Of a stretch of DNA of 64,000 bases, positions 12,719 to 23,962 are shown one piece after another. A model generated the notes under the pieces. The model ran no database searches. It was not told the origin of the DNA and saw only the letters and a list, made by a program, of their open reading frames with translations. Positions within the stretch are counted from its first letter, which is position 1, and each line of letters opens with the position of its first letter. The stretch spans positions 218,437,757-218,501,756 of the forward strand of contig OU015493.1 in assembly GCA_907164885.2 (NCBI GenBank), in the 5' to 3' direction. This DNA is from Dolomedes plantarius (Eukaryota; Arthropoda; Arachnida; Araneae; Dolomedidae). The translations under genes were made by a program, and so were the position numbers.

Positions 12719-13475
12719 TCTATCGTCATTCTTTTCTATTGTTTAGGAGTGAATTTTAACTGCTTGCCATTTCAACAGATTGGAAGAAATTATAAGAATT
12801 TTAGTTGCAATACATTCTGGTAACTTTATACTTTTGTTTCATTAAAAAAAATTACGATTTCGAAGGGTATATTAGCTCTGACTTTAGAATTGATGACAAA
12901 TGACTTGCAAATTACTTAGGCAAAGAACAACGTCATTAGTGGCTCGGCTGTGCCACTAATGACCAAATGTTACAAAATTTAGGTCATACGGTTCGATCTT
13001 TCTGATATTTTGAATGATATAGACGGAGTTGGGAGAAGTTGTGCCAATCTGTTATCACTTGATATTCTTATAAAGTGACTTTAAATGAAAAAATATCAGA
13101 TAAGTTCTAAAATATTTTTATTACTTCTATTAATGAACAAAATTTAAATACTGACTTTGACATTTTGAAGTCATAGAGATTTCAACTAAATGGTGATGTT
13201 TTGTAATAAAAAAAGGGTATTTCATACAGGTAAAATTTTGTATAGAATTATTTCAATTTATTAATGATTGACTATAACTGCTAAAGAAAGGAAGTCCAAC
13301 AATTTTTTTTTCTCTTAAGTTAGCAGAGGGGTTGAAGTGAGTCCTCGAACTAGAATGTTTCGAAACCTCTGCTCTACGGCATAGAATTTCAAGAAGATCG
13401 AAAAAAATTCGTGCGCAACAGTTGAGTAGTAAATTGCATCAGTCTTCAATGGCTTATAGACTGTTATTGTGCACA
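12719..13475. other. AT-rich DNA, no gene seen
   Basis: A small perfect palindrome (ATTAGTGGC...GCCACTAAT) lies at about 12937-12961. Otherwise nothing is recognised. Confidence 0.4.
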
Positions 13476-13853
13476 TACAGTATGCCCACTAAAGTCCCTT
13501 CCCACCCTCTTAACTTCGGAACGGCTGCTGCTATATTCATAAAAGTGGTGTCTAGGTATAGTAAAGTAGCCATGCGCTACTGAATGAAACCCCCTACCGC
13601 TCCACCTGGTGGAAAACTGCGGAGTTAGCATTCCTAACTCGAAAATGGAACAAAATAGGGAAAAAAGGTGATTTACAAAGTTGTAGAAAATCATCGATTT
13701 AGTACGAAAAGATACCTTGTGGATATTTATGCAAAGAATAGAACGGTTAAAACGCGCATTTGTTTTCTCGTGATTTCCTACACTGTGACGTCACGAAACT
13801 TGAACGAAAGGAGAAATGATTATCTTTCGGGCAAAACGCGACACCGCAATATG

Positions 13854-13907
13854 CACAGTGGTATATCGCTTTTGATCCCCAATCAAAAGGACCGCTGTTC
13901 AAACCTC
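13854..13907 (+). mobile_element. tRNA-like segment (SINE head) inside the mariner
   Basis: An A-box-like ACAGTGGTATATCGC (13854-13868) is followed about 30 bases later by a B-box-like TGTTCAAACCTC (13896-13907). It lies just inside the left inverted repeat, in place of the missing N-terminal transposase coding sequence. Confidence 0.4.
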
Positions 13908-14105
13908 GAGGGTTTCATCCTTATAAACGGAGTAGACAATACGTAGATCGTGTAAAATAGTGTCGCATCAACCCAACGCAACCTGCGCTTGGTGTTCGAA
14001 ATTTTTGCAGTATGCAAATACGTAAGAAATGTCACGCCTGTTCACCTGAGACAGCTATAAAAGAGACATCTTCTTGGGGTTGTAGTATAGTGATGCTTGT
14101 GGTCA

Positions 14106-14429
14106 TGGCTGAGTATTCCAAAGCTGAGATCTCCAGTGAAGCAGTACCTCGTCAAGGAATTCGGGGACCAAATAATTGGGTATGGCGGTTTCGAAAAGTG
14201 GCCTCCACGTTCGCCTGATCTGACTCCACTGGACTTTTTCCTGTGAGGATACCTGAAACAGAAGGTGTATGCAACCCCTCCACAAACATTGCAGGACCTT
14301 AAACGACGCATTACGGACGCTTGTGCCAACGTGTCACGCTCTATGCTCCAACGTGTGCAACGTGAGATTCAAACAAGGATCCAAATGTGCATTGCAGCTG
14401 ACGGTGAGAAGTTTCAACATCTCAAATAA
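14106..14429 (+). pseudogene. Mariner-type transposase, C-terminal remnant
   Basis: Cut-and-paste DDE/D transposase remnant. One frame reads through KQYLVKEFGDQ, then WPPRSPDLTPLDFFL, then an in-frame TGA at 14244-14246 where the family usually has Trp (LWGYLK), then GYLKQKVYATPPQTLQDL and the tail VQREIQTRIQMCIAADGE..., ending at a natural stop at 14427-14429. The SPDLTPLDFF block carries the third catalytic aspartate. The N-terminal helix-turn-helix and the first two catalytic aspartates are absent, so it cannot encode an active enzyme. The family assignment rests on this motif and the TA-flanked inverted repeats. It lies between the two long repeats at 13478 and 14792. Confidence 0.85.
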
Positions 14430-14794
14430 AGGTATATTGCCAAAATTAGTTGTTTTTTTCTTTCTCAGATACTTTTGTCACGTCGCAGTGTAGGAAATCA
14501 CGAAAAAACAAATGCGCGTTTTAACCGTTCTATTCTTTGCATAAATATCCACAAGGTATCTTTTCGTACTAAATCGATGATTTTCTACAACTTTGTAAAT
14601 CACTTTTTTCCCTATTTTGTTCCATTTTCGAGTTAGGAATGCTAACTCCGCAGTTTTCCACCAGGTGGCGCGGTAGGGGGTTTCATTCAGTAGCGCATGG
14701 CTACTTTACTATACCTAGACACCACTTTTATGAATATAGCAGCAGCCGTTCCGAAGTTAAGAGGGCGGGAAGGGACTTTAGTGGGCATACTGTA

Positions 14795-15677
14795 TACGAT
14801 ACAATTGATAGAGTCGATAGGCATATAGTAGGTTTTGTCTAAACGCAAACTTAAAAATAAAAAGTTCCCAGCAATTGATCAATTTTTTTAACCGTGAAAG
14901 AAATTTACAGAGAAAAGTCAGAAAAAATCAAGATGTCTGAAATCTCTGCGTATGTGGGCCCTGATACAATCCTCTTGCGCTTTGAGATGAATAAACGGAC
15001 TGGAGTTCGCTGGGATTTTTTTAAGTGTGACGACAATACGTATGTCTACGGTCACCATTATTGAAAACTATACTTTCCATCCAGGGCATCCGATGAATCA
15101 TTCCGACGAATCCATCGACCTCAAAATCGAGACAGATAAACAGCCTCCAATAAATAGCTTCTACATTAATAAAGACGTAAAAATAAATAGCGGCATTCGT
15201 AGAAATGTCAGAAGAATTGCGTTCTGTCAAAACAAAAATTAAAACACCGAGGACATGATTCATTTACTTTTATTGCTCCTGAAAGCATCTTCGTTTTCTT
15301 TCTTTGCAGCCATTTCTATGCGCGGAATCAAGTCCGTCCAAACAAATGATATAATTAATCAGGCTTTTCTATGAGGGCAAGCGAGGCGTGTCGTATGAAT
15401 AATTTTTTATGGCTGCATAAAAATGGCTCTGATGGCGTTGATATTATTTTGTATCTCTCTTTATTGATTTTCGGTCGATCAGTCACGCGAGGCAACATTT
15501 CATGACATTCCGAGCACAATCATTTCCGTTTCATCCGATTAAAAATTGCCCGTTTTTTGGCATCCTCGTTCATCTCGGTGCAGAGGTCGAAACGTATAAA
15601 CATTTTTATAACCGTGATTTATTTTAACAGAGATTCATAAAGTTTTTGCATGGCTATAATTATACGCTTATGTATAA
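14795..15677. other. AT-rich DNA, no gene seen
   Basis: Open frames on both strands at 15021-15263 overlap each other and have no known domain. No splice-supported exon was seen. Confidence 0.4.
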
Positions 15678-16440
15678 ACTAGCTGAAAACCCGTACTTCA
15701 CTACGGAGTTCCTTCAAACTAAATACAATGGTCAATGTATGCAATTAATGCCAAAAATATGTATATATATATATTTATAATAAATACAACGATCAATGAA
15801 TGCAATTGATGTAAAAAAAACGAAAAAATATATTTATAAAAAAATCGTAAGGGATATTTTTATAGACAAAATAATGTAGAAGAAAATATTCAAATTAAAT
15901 CTAATGAATATAGTACAGTTAATATAGCACAGTTTTAGGAACATTTCTTTTACTGTATTTTAATATTTTTTTGGATAATGTTCAATCGTCTGCCGCATTA
16001 GCAAGAACAAACAAAAAATTTTGTCTATTACGTTGTATGCACGTGACGAAAAATTAATAAGTACCAGTAAAAGAAATCACGTGATCAGCATTTAATAAAT
16101 TAAATTCTAAAAATGAATCTTTAAAATTTCACCAAAAATCAGAAAATGAAAGTAAAGATTCGAAAAAGATTTCCTTTTAAAGAAATTTTTATGGTCTTTC
16201 TTGGGATATAAGTTTTATAACCCTCATATTAATATTTTAAATGCAAACTTAAAAAAAGTTACTGAACAGCTTAAAAATTTAATGTTAAAAAATCTACGAA
16301 GAATTTTTTAAAAATATTTCTTATTGCACCCCTACACTATAAGAAGAATCGCCATGCATAATGTCAGCCCTTTAGGTCCAGCGGTTTGGTCTGTGCGTTG
16401 TACGTCAGTTAGTCAGTCAGTCAATTTCGGAACTGTTATA
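15678..16440 (+). repeat. Interspersed repeat W, copy 1 (ACTAGCTGA end, GTCA-repeat end)
   Basis: It starts ACTAGCTGAAAACCCG and ends in a (GTCA)n-like tract followed by TTTCGGAACTGTTATATA. The body (for example GACAAAATAATGTAGAAG and CTTTAGGTCCAGCGGTTTGG) recurs inverted at 20687-21330 and 26109-26758. Non-coding. Similar-looking ends are familiar from many invertebrate genomes. I cannot assign the superfamily with confidence; a Helitron-like origin is only a guess. Confidence 0.65.
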
Positions 16441-16482
16441 TATATATAGATAAAAGAGTAAAACTGTTGCAGAACGTCCAAT

Positions 16483-16733
16483 CAGGAGCGGCTCCAGTCC
16501 AGAGGTTTTTTTTTTTTCTTTTCTTTTTTTTGGGGGGAAAGGTTGGCCCTTAGGGTTATATATATATATATATAAAAGAGAGAACCATCGTCTCATTTTA
16601 ACTTTAAACTCATTTAGTATTAGGTCTACGGTTATATAATTTTTGGCTATGAAAAAAAAATACGCCGGGCTTTTTTTTTTTGGGGGGGGGGGATTGTCCC
16701 GACTGCCCCCTTTCCTCCTTGGAGCCGCCATTG
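16483..16733. mobile_element. hAT-type MITE
   Basis: The left end CAGGAGCGGCTCCAG and right end GGAGCCGCCATTG are imperfect inverted repeats. The flanks CGTCCAAT (16475-16482) and TGTCCAAT (16734-16741) match at 7 of 8 positions. Inside are T-runs followed by G-runs. Short, non-coding, and inserted just beside repeat W copy 1. Confidence 0.75.
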
Positions 16734-16741
16734 TGTCCAAT

Positions 16742-17295
16742 TCACCCATTAGTTTGGGATTTATTTTTTACTTGCACGGCATTATATTTTATAGGATGTC
16801 CCTTTTCCTCTTACAGAAAATGTTACTCCGTGAGGTAATGAATAACAATTAATACTAGATAGTGTCGATATCCAGTCCTGTTCACCGAGTAAAAATTATA
16901 TAAATTCATAACTTTATCGAATTTTTTAAGAACTTAATTAATTGTAAAGGTAAAAGTTAGGGCCCGATTCCCGTATTCTTTCTTCACCTCTTCTTTTCCC
17001 GCTTGTCGAGATACAGATGAAATAAAATAATCAACTATTGCTTGTAGTGGATCTCTTTTGTTCGATGTTTGAAACATGCCAGCAAAATTTTAGCATTTTG
17101 GGTGGCAAATTTTAAAAATAGCATGTTTTGAGAAAAATGACTGTCATCAGCGTGGTCTTTAGCTATAAATCAGGGTGATGGACGGTCATACAAAAAAAAA
17201 ATTGAAATGAGTGTTACAAAATCTAATTAATGTAACAAAACAATAAAATAACGATACATTTATACGATGACACATAAATGTTACAAAATTTAATA
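16742..17295. other. AT-rich DNA, no gene seen
   Basis: No recognisable repeat or exon. Confidence 0.4.
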
Positions 17296-17298
17296 AAT

Positions 17299-17341
<43 letters not shown>

Positions 17342-17471
17342 GTGTATATTACATGTATTTATACATGCACACATATATGTTACTACGAGTATACTAACAT
17401 TTGTATATACGTTACATATTTCAACTAAATATATCAGCGTGTAAAAAAATACACACACACACACACACACA

Positions 17472-17527
<56 letters not shown>
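17296..17527. repeat. Compound microsatellite (AT)n, (CA)n, (AT)n
   Basis: An (AT)n tract at about 17301-17335, then ACAC/ATGT-rich sequence, a (CA)n tract at about 17451-17472 and a second (AT)n tract to 17527. The open frame through it is only the translation of the repeats. Confidence 0.9.
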
Positions 17528-17530
<3 letters not shown>

Positions 17531-17595
17531 AAAGTTGAAAGTGAGAAACCAGCATAAGCTCTATGACTACTTGCAGCCAGGAACTAAACACTTGA

Positions 17596-17650
17596 AAAGG
17601 TAAGCATTAAAAAGGTTTTAGACCGCATCTCTTCATCAGCGGTGCCGATA
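17596..17650 (-). ncRNA. Decayed hammerhead-ribozyme-like motif
   Basis: The minus strand reads GCACCG, then the core box CTGATGA (17633-17639), then a short hairpin-like AGA...TCT, then AAAAC where a working ribozyme has GAAAC. A following TTTTTAATGC could supply the third stem only with changes. It looks like a dead relic of the kind carried by Penelope-like elements. The call is based on this one box plus arrangement. Confidence 0.3.
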
Positions 17651-17925
17651 CTGTCTAAAAACCATTGGAATGTTTCTGATAAGTATGATCTAAACAATAA
17701 ACATACTTAGACACCGTACAATCCATAAGAAACAGAATAATTGAATAAAACGTTGCTCAATCAAAGAACACCAAACCTGCCGCTAGACAAATTTCGAGTT
17801 AAGAGTAGGAAACCGCAAGAAGACTGACGTTACAAACCTTGCAGCCATGGAGTTAATGGATACACAAATGCAGACTTACTATGGAGACTGTGTTATAGGA
17901 CATATAAACCTAAATTAAATATGCA

Positions 17926-17984
17926 TTATTATTATTACTAAGAGTAAAATATTATTATTTATTATTATTATTATTTTTACTTAA

Positions 17985-18022
<38 letters not shown>
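17926..18022. repeat. (ATT)n followed by (AT)n microsatellite
   Basis: ATTATTATT-type runs at about 17924-17972, then (AT)n at about 17985-18020. Confidence 0.9.
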
Positions 18023-18025
<3 letters not shown>

Positions 18026-18276
18026 TGCGGCTTGGTTCAAGAAGTGCCTAAGTCAGTTTTCTCCAAGATGACTATGTTTGCTTATGTCTCTTTAAAAAAA
18101 TATTATTTTCAATTTAAGAAGTACACAAGTCTGTCCGATGCTTCAAAAGTGTTTTCTAAACCATTGTACAGATTTGGGTACTCTTTACATTGAAGATAAT
18201 ATTTTTTTTAAAGAGACTTAAGAAAACAAAGTCATCTTGGAAAAAACTGACTGAAGTACTTCTTGTACCAAGCCAC
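18026..18276. mobile_element. Hairpin MITE in an (AT)n context
   Basis: The two halves are inverted copies of each other over about 110 bp. Both begin near GCGGCTTGGTTCAAGAAG / GTGGCTTGGTACAAGAAG and run through CCAAGATGACT and CTCTTTAAAAAAA. It is flanked by alternating AT, so a TA target is likely but cannot be resolved. The transcript would fold into one long hairpin. Confidence 0.75.
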
Positions 18277-18284
18277 ATATATAT

Positions 18285-18372
18285 TGTAAGGACTTTGCCT
18301 TAAATAAAAGACTGCCAGCCTTTTTGCATTTGATGCTTTAATTGCACTTCTCTACTAAATACAGGCTATTTG

Positions 18373-18418
<46 letters not shown>

Positions 18419-18881
18419 CGTGGGTTCATCATTCATTCATTCATGGGCATCGACGAGGAAGGTCAGACTTAAGTTGTCGCTGGGCTCATTCAAATTTTTC
18501 TAGGTCCGGCAGTACCTCCTTGTCTCCGGCTCCAGTGTCACTCTATCTTCATCTTTAACTAACACTGACTAACTTCATCTCTGAATTCGCGTTCGGCGAC
18601 TTTATATCCTTCCGCTGAACGTTCTCGAAAGGTCTGGGAAGCGCCACCATTTTTATTCAGTTACATTCCCAGACGACTAAGCGCCTCCGGTCGGCAACTT
18701 CCCCTTTGGAAGCTCACGTATTGTTCAGTTAGCCGTCTGTCGTTAGCACTTCCGGCCTTGTATGTTGTTAGACGTCTGCCGGTCTGCAGTCGTCTAAATC
18801 AATTATGTGCACAAAACACGCATTGGTCGGTCTTCCCGGAATTTCCACGCGCAAAATATTCGCTATTGTACGGGAGACGTT

Positions 18882-18884
<3 letters not shown>
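18285..18884 (-). mobile_element. Solo LTR, copy 2
   Basis: Inverted and diverged copy of 11606-12714 without the hAT insertion. It starts TGTAAGG on the + strand (the LTR 3' end) and ends CGTTAAA (the LTR 5' end). An internal (AT)n expansion is at about 18377-18412. Shared blocks include GAACGTTCTCGAAAGGTCTGG and GCAAAATATTCGCTATTG. It sits in AT repeats on both sides, so the duplication is not readable. Confidence 0.75.
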
Positions 18885-18928
<44 letters not shown>

Positions 18929-18947
18929 ATAGATAGATAGATAGATA
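18885..18947. repeat. (AT)n then (GATA)n microsatellite
   Basis: Alternating AT to about 18921 followed by five to six GATA units. Confidence 0.9.
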
Positions 18948-19308
18948 TAAGTATGTATATTTTATAAGTTTCAATGCATTCACGTTACTATATGCAAAAA
19001 TCGCGTTGTTCGGCGATTTCCATGACTTAAGACCTATAATTTCAAAGTGTTTACGTAATGAATCCTAACAAACAATTCTTCCGTGAACATTACACGAACT
19101 TCGTGCCTCTCTCGAAACTCGGTCGAGGAATGAGTTAACCTGAATACTACAGTCTTGAAGGGGAAAATCGCGTGCGAGGAGCGACGTTTTCGGATGTATT
19201 TTTTGGTTTCAGATTATAGGAGGTATGAGAATCTCCTGTTCACTTTGGCATCCATCCTCTCAGTAACTTGTGTGGGAAAGTGCGTCGAGTTGGGTTACTC
19301 TCACGATT

Positions 19309-19436
19309 AAAGGACACTTTGAGGTAGAACTTGAACTTGAAATTAAGGTCGGTCACATTGTTTGTGTAACCAGCCTTTCTTCCTCAGAGGCCAACCCAGT
19401 GTATTTATAGGCGCGTATATTACCTGTAAAAAAAAT

Positions 19437-19476
<40 letters not shown>
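19309..19476 (-). repeat. Interspersed repeat pair member 1 with (AT)n tail
   Basis: 19309-19440 is an inverted copy of 23041-23172: AAAGGACACTTTGAGGTAGA, then GGCCAACCCAGTGTATTTAT, then TATTACCTGTAAAAAAAATT. It is followed by (AT)n to about 19476. No coding content; family unknown. Confidence 0.7.
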
Positions 19477-19479
<3 letters not shown>

Positions 19480-20686
19480 TAGCTGAAGTACCCGGCGATG
19501 CCCGGGATTTTAAGAATGTTTGTTGTTAACCAAAATCAATTTAAAAATTAACACAGTATAAATAACATAAAAAATATATGTGAAATGTTATACACGTCTC
19601 AGATTTTCAGTCTTTCATCATTGTAATACTAAAATCTGAAAAGTAAAAATGTCAAATTCTCTAATGTTTGTTAACCAAAATTAATTTAAAACTAAGCACA
19701 GTATAAATAACAGAAAAAATCCTTGTGAAATCTATAAATATATAAATTTATAATAAACTCCTCAGAATTCAGCTAGAATCAGCCTTTCATCATTGGGGTA
19801 AAAAAAAGAAGCTGCAATTACAGGTTCAGCAGAAATTTCCAATAGAACAATGATATGACTGCAGCGTTGCCTCTTAAAAAATGAAGTGTTTGATTGAGGG
19901 CTGCAAACCATTCAACTCCTCTCCACATTTAACTCCTATAAACATCCTCTACATATTAAATTCCTTTTCTCTCCATAATAAACTCCTCAGAATTTTGGTA
20001 TATTCAGCCTTTCATCATAGTACCACTAAAAACAGAAACATCCTCTCCAGAAATATAAATTTATTAATTTCAATAATTAAACACACACAAATATATAAAT
20101 TACGCAAAAGTTTTTTAACCAACATTTGAATAATTCGTAAATGAAAAAGCATATGAAAATAAAGATAAGAACTTCCGGAATCGAAATTAATTACCCTTAA
20201 TTTTTAATTAATAAAAAACCAACATAATATGAATAAAAACGATAGTTGTTTAAAACCATATGAAAATAAAGCTATTATAAAGATAATAATAAAAAAAGCA
20301 TAAGAAAATAATGTTCGCGCATGAAGTTAACGTTACGATATAAAGATAGTAATAATAATATAAACCGCGTGCATAAAATATTTAGCTTTTCAAGCGAAAT
20401 AAATTAATTTTAGAAAAAAACTACTTTTAATTGAGAAATTAAATACATTGCACAAAATTTTGATTTTACCAACTTTCCACCCTACAATTTACACCCTACT
20501 TCTTTTAAATAGGGTGTAAATATAAAGTTTTAACAGCCAATTGAATGCCAGTTAAAAACGATTGTTGTTTAAAATCATAAAAATTACGCTTATTATAAAG
20601 ATAATAGAAATAAGCATAGGAAAATAATGTGTACGCATGAAGTAAACGTTACGATATAAAAATAGTAATAAAAATCTATATATATA
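19477..20686 (+). repeat. Interspersed repeat V (ACTAGCTGA...CCCGGG head)
   Basis: It begins ACTAGCTGAAGTACCCGGCG and then CCCGGGATTTTAAGAATG. The segment AACCAAAATCAATTTAAAA plus ACAGTATAAATAACA recurs at 19540, 19680, 21535, 21850 and about 21970, so the family has internal repetition. The open frame at 19881-20129 has no domain. The region is AT-rich throughout. Confidence 0.55.
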
Positions 20687-21330
20687 AAACAGTTCCGTAA
20701 CTGACTAACTGACTGATTGACTGACTGACATACAAAGTACAGATCAAACCGCTGAACCTAAAGGACTGAAATTTTGCATGGCGATTCTTCTTATAATGTA
20801 GGGGTGCACTAATAAAGATTTTTGAAAAAAATTTCTTAGATTTTTTTAAATTAAATTTTTAATCTGTTTTTGTAACTTTTTTCAAGTTTGCATTTAAAAT
20901 AATAATTTGACGGTTGTAAAATTTATATCACGAAAAAGATCATAAAAATTCCTTTAAAATGAAATTCTTTTCGAATCTTTACCTCCATTTTCTAATTTTT
21001 GGTGAATTTTTAAAGATTAATCTTTACAATTTAATTTATTAAACGCTGATCATGTGATCTTTATCTGGTACTTTAAATAAATTTATCGTCACGTATCAAC
21101 GAAATAGACAAAAAAAAATATTTTTTTTTTCTTGCTAATGCGGCAAACGATTGGACATTATCCAAAAAATATTAAAATACAGTAAAAGATATGTTCCTCA
21201 AACTGTACTATATTCTTTAGTATGTCCTATTAGATTTAATTTCAATATTTTCTTCTACATTATTTTGTCTATAAAAATATCCCTTACGATTTTAAAAAAA
21301 ATATATTTTTTGTCTTATGGTTAGAATACT
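20687..21330 (-). repeat. Interspersed repeat W, copy 2
   Basis: It begins AACAGTTCCGTAACTGAC with ACTG-type tetranucleotide repeats, then AGATCAAACCGCTGAACC. The body matches 15900-16440 in inverse orientation. The ACTAGCTGA end is not present, so the copy is truncated. Confidence 0.65.
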
Positions 21331-21484
21331 AAAAGTTTAAAATAGTGGCGCCATCTACTGAACACCTGTGAATCGAGAAAAAGTTGTTGGTTATTTATTA
21401 ATTAAAAATATTGCAAAGTTCTTGTGGATCTGTAAATATACATGTGGTAACAGTTTTAAAATTTATAAATTATCAACCTACACA

Positions 21485-22030
21485 GGTGATAATTTATCCG
21501 GCGTTGCCCGGGATTTTAAGAATGTTTGTTAACCAAAATCAATTTAAAAACTAAGTACAGTATAAATAACATAGAAAAAAAAGCATGTCAAATGTTATAC
21601 GCATGAATAAAAAGAAAACCCAACATAAAAAACCATAAATTTACAATAATTTCTTCAGAATTCAGCTAGATTTAGCGTTTCATCATTGGAGCAAAAAAAC
21701 CCTGAAAAGTAAAGCATAAAATATATACATTTATAATAAACCACTAAAAGCTGAAAAGGAAAAATGTCAAATTGTCTTTAGGAAAGTAAAGAATTTTGAA
21801 AAGTAAAGCTGAAAAGTAAAAATGTCAAATTGTCGAATGTTTGTTAACCAAAATCAATTTAAAAACTAAATACAGTATAAATAACATAGAAAAGATTTAG
21901 CCTTTATCATTGGACAAAAAATCCTGAAAAGTAAAACATAAAATATATAAATTTATAATAAACCTACCAAAATCCATTAAAAAACTAAACACAGTATAAA
22001 TAACATAGAAAAAAAAGTATACGAAATGTT
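21485..22030 (+). repeat. Interspersed repeat V, partly tandem copies
   Basis: TCCGGCGTTGCCCGGGATTT at about 21498 marks a second head. The block TTTGTTAACCAAAATCAATT is then repeated near 21524 and 21840, with a third partial block near 21968, each followed by CAGTATAAATAACATAG. Confidence 0.6.
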
Positions 22031-22034
22031 ATAC

Positions 22035-22175
22035 ACGTTATTTTTTTTATTTTATTTTTCATATTATTAATAATTTTTAAAAATAATACAATAAAATAAA
22101 AATAATTTAAAAAATAATAAATAAATAATAATAATAATAATAATTTAAAAAATAATAAAATAAAAGGTGAAATAA
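22035..22175. repeat. Low-complexity (AAT)n-rich DNA
   Basis: Almost pure A/T with AATAATAAT runs. The Phe/Leu/Tyr-rich minus-strand frame is an artefact of composition. Confidence 0.85.
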
Positions 22176-22223
22176 AAAAGCCTCTATAAAAAAGCTGAAA
22201 ATACAGGTTTAGCAAAATGTGAA

Positions 22224-22292
22224 CGATCCGTATTTGAACCCACGGCGTGTAGCGTGGTAAATGAACGCTTTTACTGAATGCGCCACAATGAC
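22224..22292 (-). mobile_element. tRNA-derived SINE head
   Basis: The minus strand has TGTGGCGCATTCAGTAAAAGC in the A-box position (about 22264-22288) and GTGGGTTCAAATACGG in the B-box position (about 22228-22243). The stems do not close well enough for a functional tRNA. Confidence 0.5.
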
Positions 22293-22932
22293 ATGCTACT
22301 TTGTTGCGTAAAGAGGAAAATATTTGACTGAGTTTACTGGAAAGTTGCTATGGGTTGGTGAATATACATGTATTTATGGAGTGAGAGGAGTTTTAAGTCA
22401 GAAATAAGTTAGCAGGATAGAAGCTTAGTCTTCAACTCTTCAATAGACACAAAGACGTAAGCGAGGGGGGTTGTAGTAGCGATTAAAAAAGATCTCGTGA
22501 CACTTAGCGTGGTTGATTCGAATTTTCCATCGCGTGTGGTAGTGTCAATATGCCGTTGGATCCGATTTATTTTAGAGTATAAAATCTGACTTGAAAGATT
22601 ATTATTTTCATTTATTATTCTGGTTTAATATATAACTTGAAACTTTTTGATTTTATTTATTTTTATCTTTTCGCTCGCTGTTTGCCAGCTAACCCTAACG
22701 CGGACGCCATATTCAGAGGGGTGATTCCACAAAGTGTAACAGCTTACATTTAGTTTCAAAATTCTTGGTTTTTTATTAATTAAAAATCAACGGTAATTAA
22801 TTTCGATTTTTGAAGTTCTTCAGACCCTCGGCTGTTTTTAAAGACGCCTGTATGTAAAATTTCACGATCGTTGCTCCTAAACTGTGGATTTCTATACAAT
22901 TACAGAGATACAAACATTCATTTTTATATATT

Positions 22933-22935
<3 letters not shown>

Positions 22936-23001
<66 letters not shown>
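22936..23001. repeat. (AT)n microsatellite
   Basis: More than 60 bases of alternating AT. Confidence 0.95.
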
Positions 23002-23002
<1 letters not shown>

Positions 23003-23040
23003 TAAGAAACAGGCATAATTTTTTTTTAATGTAAGACGGT

Positions 23041-23169
23041 ACACAATTTTTTTTACAGGTAATATACGCGCCTATAAATACACTGGGTTGGCCTCTGAGG
23101 AAGAAAGGCTGGTTACACAAACAATGTAACTGACCTTAATTTCAAGTTCAAGTTCTACCTCAAAGTGTC

Positions 23170-23207
<38 letters not shown>
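23041..23207 (+). repeat. Interspersed repeat pair member 2 with (AT)n tail
   Basis: Inverted copy of 19309-19440, again ending directly at an (AT)n tract (23173-23206). The same junction in both copies suggests the AT tract is part of the element. Confidence 0.7.
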
Positions 23208-23209
<2 letters not shown>

Positions 23210-23781
23210 TCGAGCATCATCGATTTAGTAAGAAAAGACCCCTTGCGCACATTAATACTTAAAACAGAATGTAGAAAATGAGCATTTGTTTCGTCACGAT
23301 TTCGAAAATTGTCATGTTATAAAGAGTGGAAGAAAGAAACTGAGACACTTCCCTATCTTCACGATCATTCATTTATGTTGCTGAAAATGCTCTCCATTAG
23401 CCACTATACACATTTGCACTCTGGACTGGATTTCTCGCTGCACATTGTGCAACATCCACTCTTTATGCCATGACAATTTTCGAAATCGTGACGAAACAAA
23501 TGTTCAATTTCTACATTCTGTTTTAAGTAATAATGTGCGCAAGGTGTCTTTTCTTACTAAATCGATGATGCTGAACAACTTTGAAATTGACTCTTTTCCC
23601 GTATCTCGTACCGTTTTTGAGATAGAAACGCTCATCCCAAAATTTGCCGATAGATTACGTTGTAAGTTATCTCATCGAGTAGCGCATAGCCTTTTTACTA
23701 TACCTAGACACCAACTTTATGACCTAAGCTGTCACCGTATAGAAGTTAAGAGGGGCGTAACAAATATAGGTGGGAACCCTG
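23208..23781 (-). mobile_element. Truncated mariner, relative of 13478-14792
   Basis: Inverted arms at 23215-23320 and 23462-23577 share CATCGATTTAGTAAGAAAAG. The right arm continues with GTAGCGCATAGCC and TACTATACCTAGACACCA, which also occur in the arm of 13478-14792. The right end is ...GTGGGAACCCTG before TA. The left outer arm is lost at the (AT)n tract. Confidence 0.75.
23369..23456 (-). pseudogene. Mariner transposase, last ~28 codons
   Basis: The minus strand reads [20 protein letters not shown] followed by GEHFQQHK and a stop at 23369-23371. It aligns directly with the C-terminus of the transposase remnant at 14340-14429 (VQREIQTRIQMCIAAD). Only this tail survives between the two arms, so nothing functional is encoded. 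It shows that this element derives from a related autonomous mariner. Confidence 0.7.
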
Positions 23782-23785
23782 TATT

Positions 23786-23962
<177 letters not shown>

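Larger units (their letters stand above)
13478..14792 (+). mobile_element. Mariner-superfamily element with ~325-bp inverted repeats
   Basis: The ends are CAGTATGCCCACTAAAGTCC and its complement, each flanked by TA, the Tc1/mariner target. The inverted repeats extend from 13478 to about 13800 and from about 14470 to 14792 with few differences. The 1315-bp element keeps only the C-terminal part of a transposase gene. The central part also contains a tRNA-like segment at 13854-13907. Confidence 0.85.
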
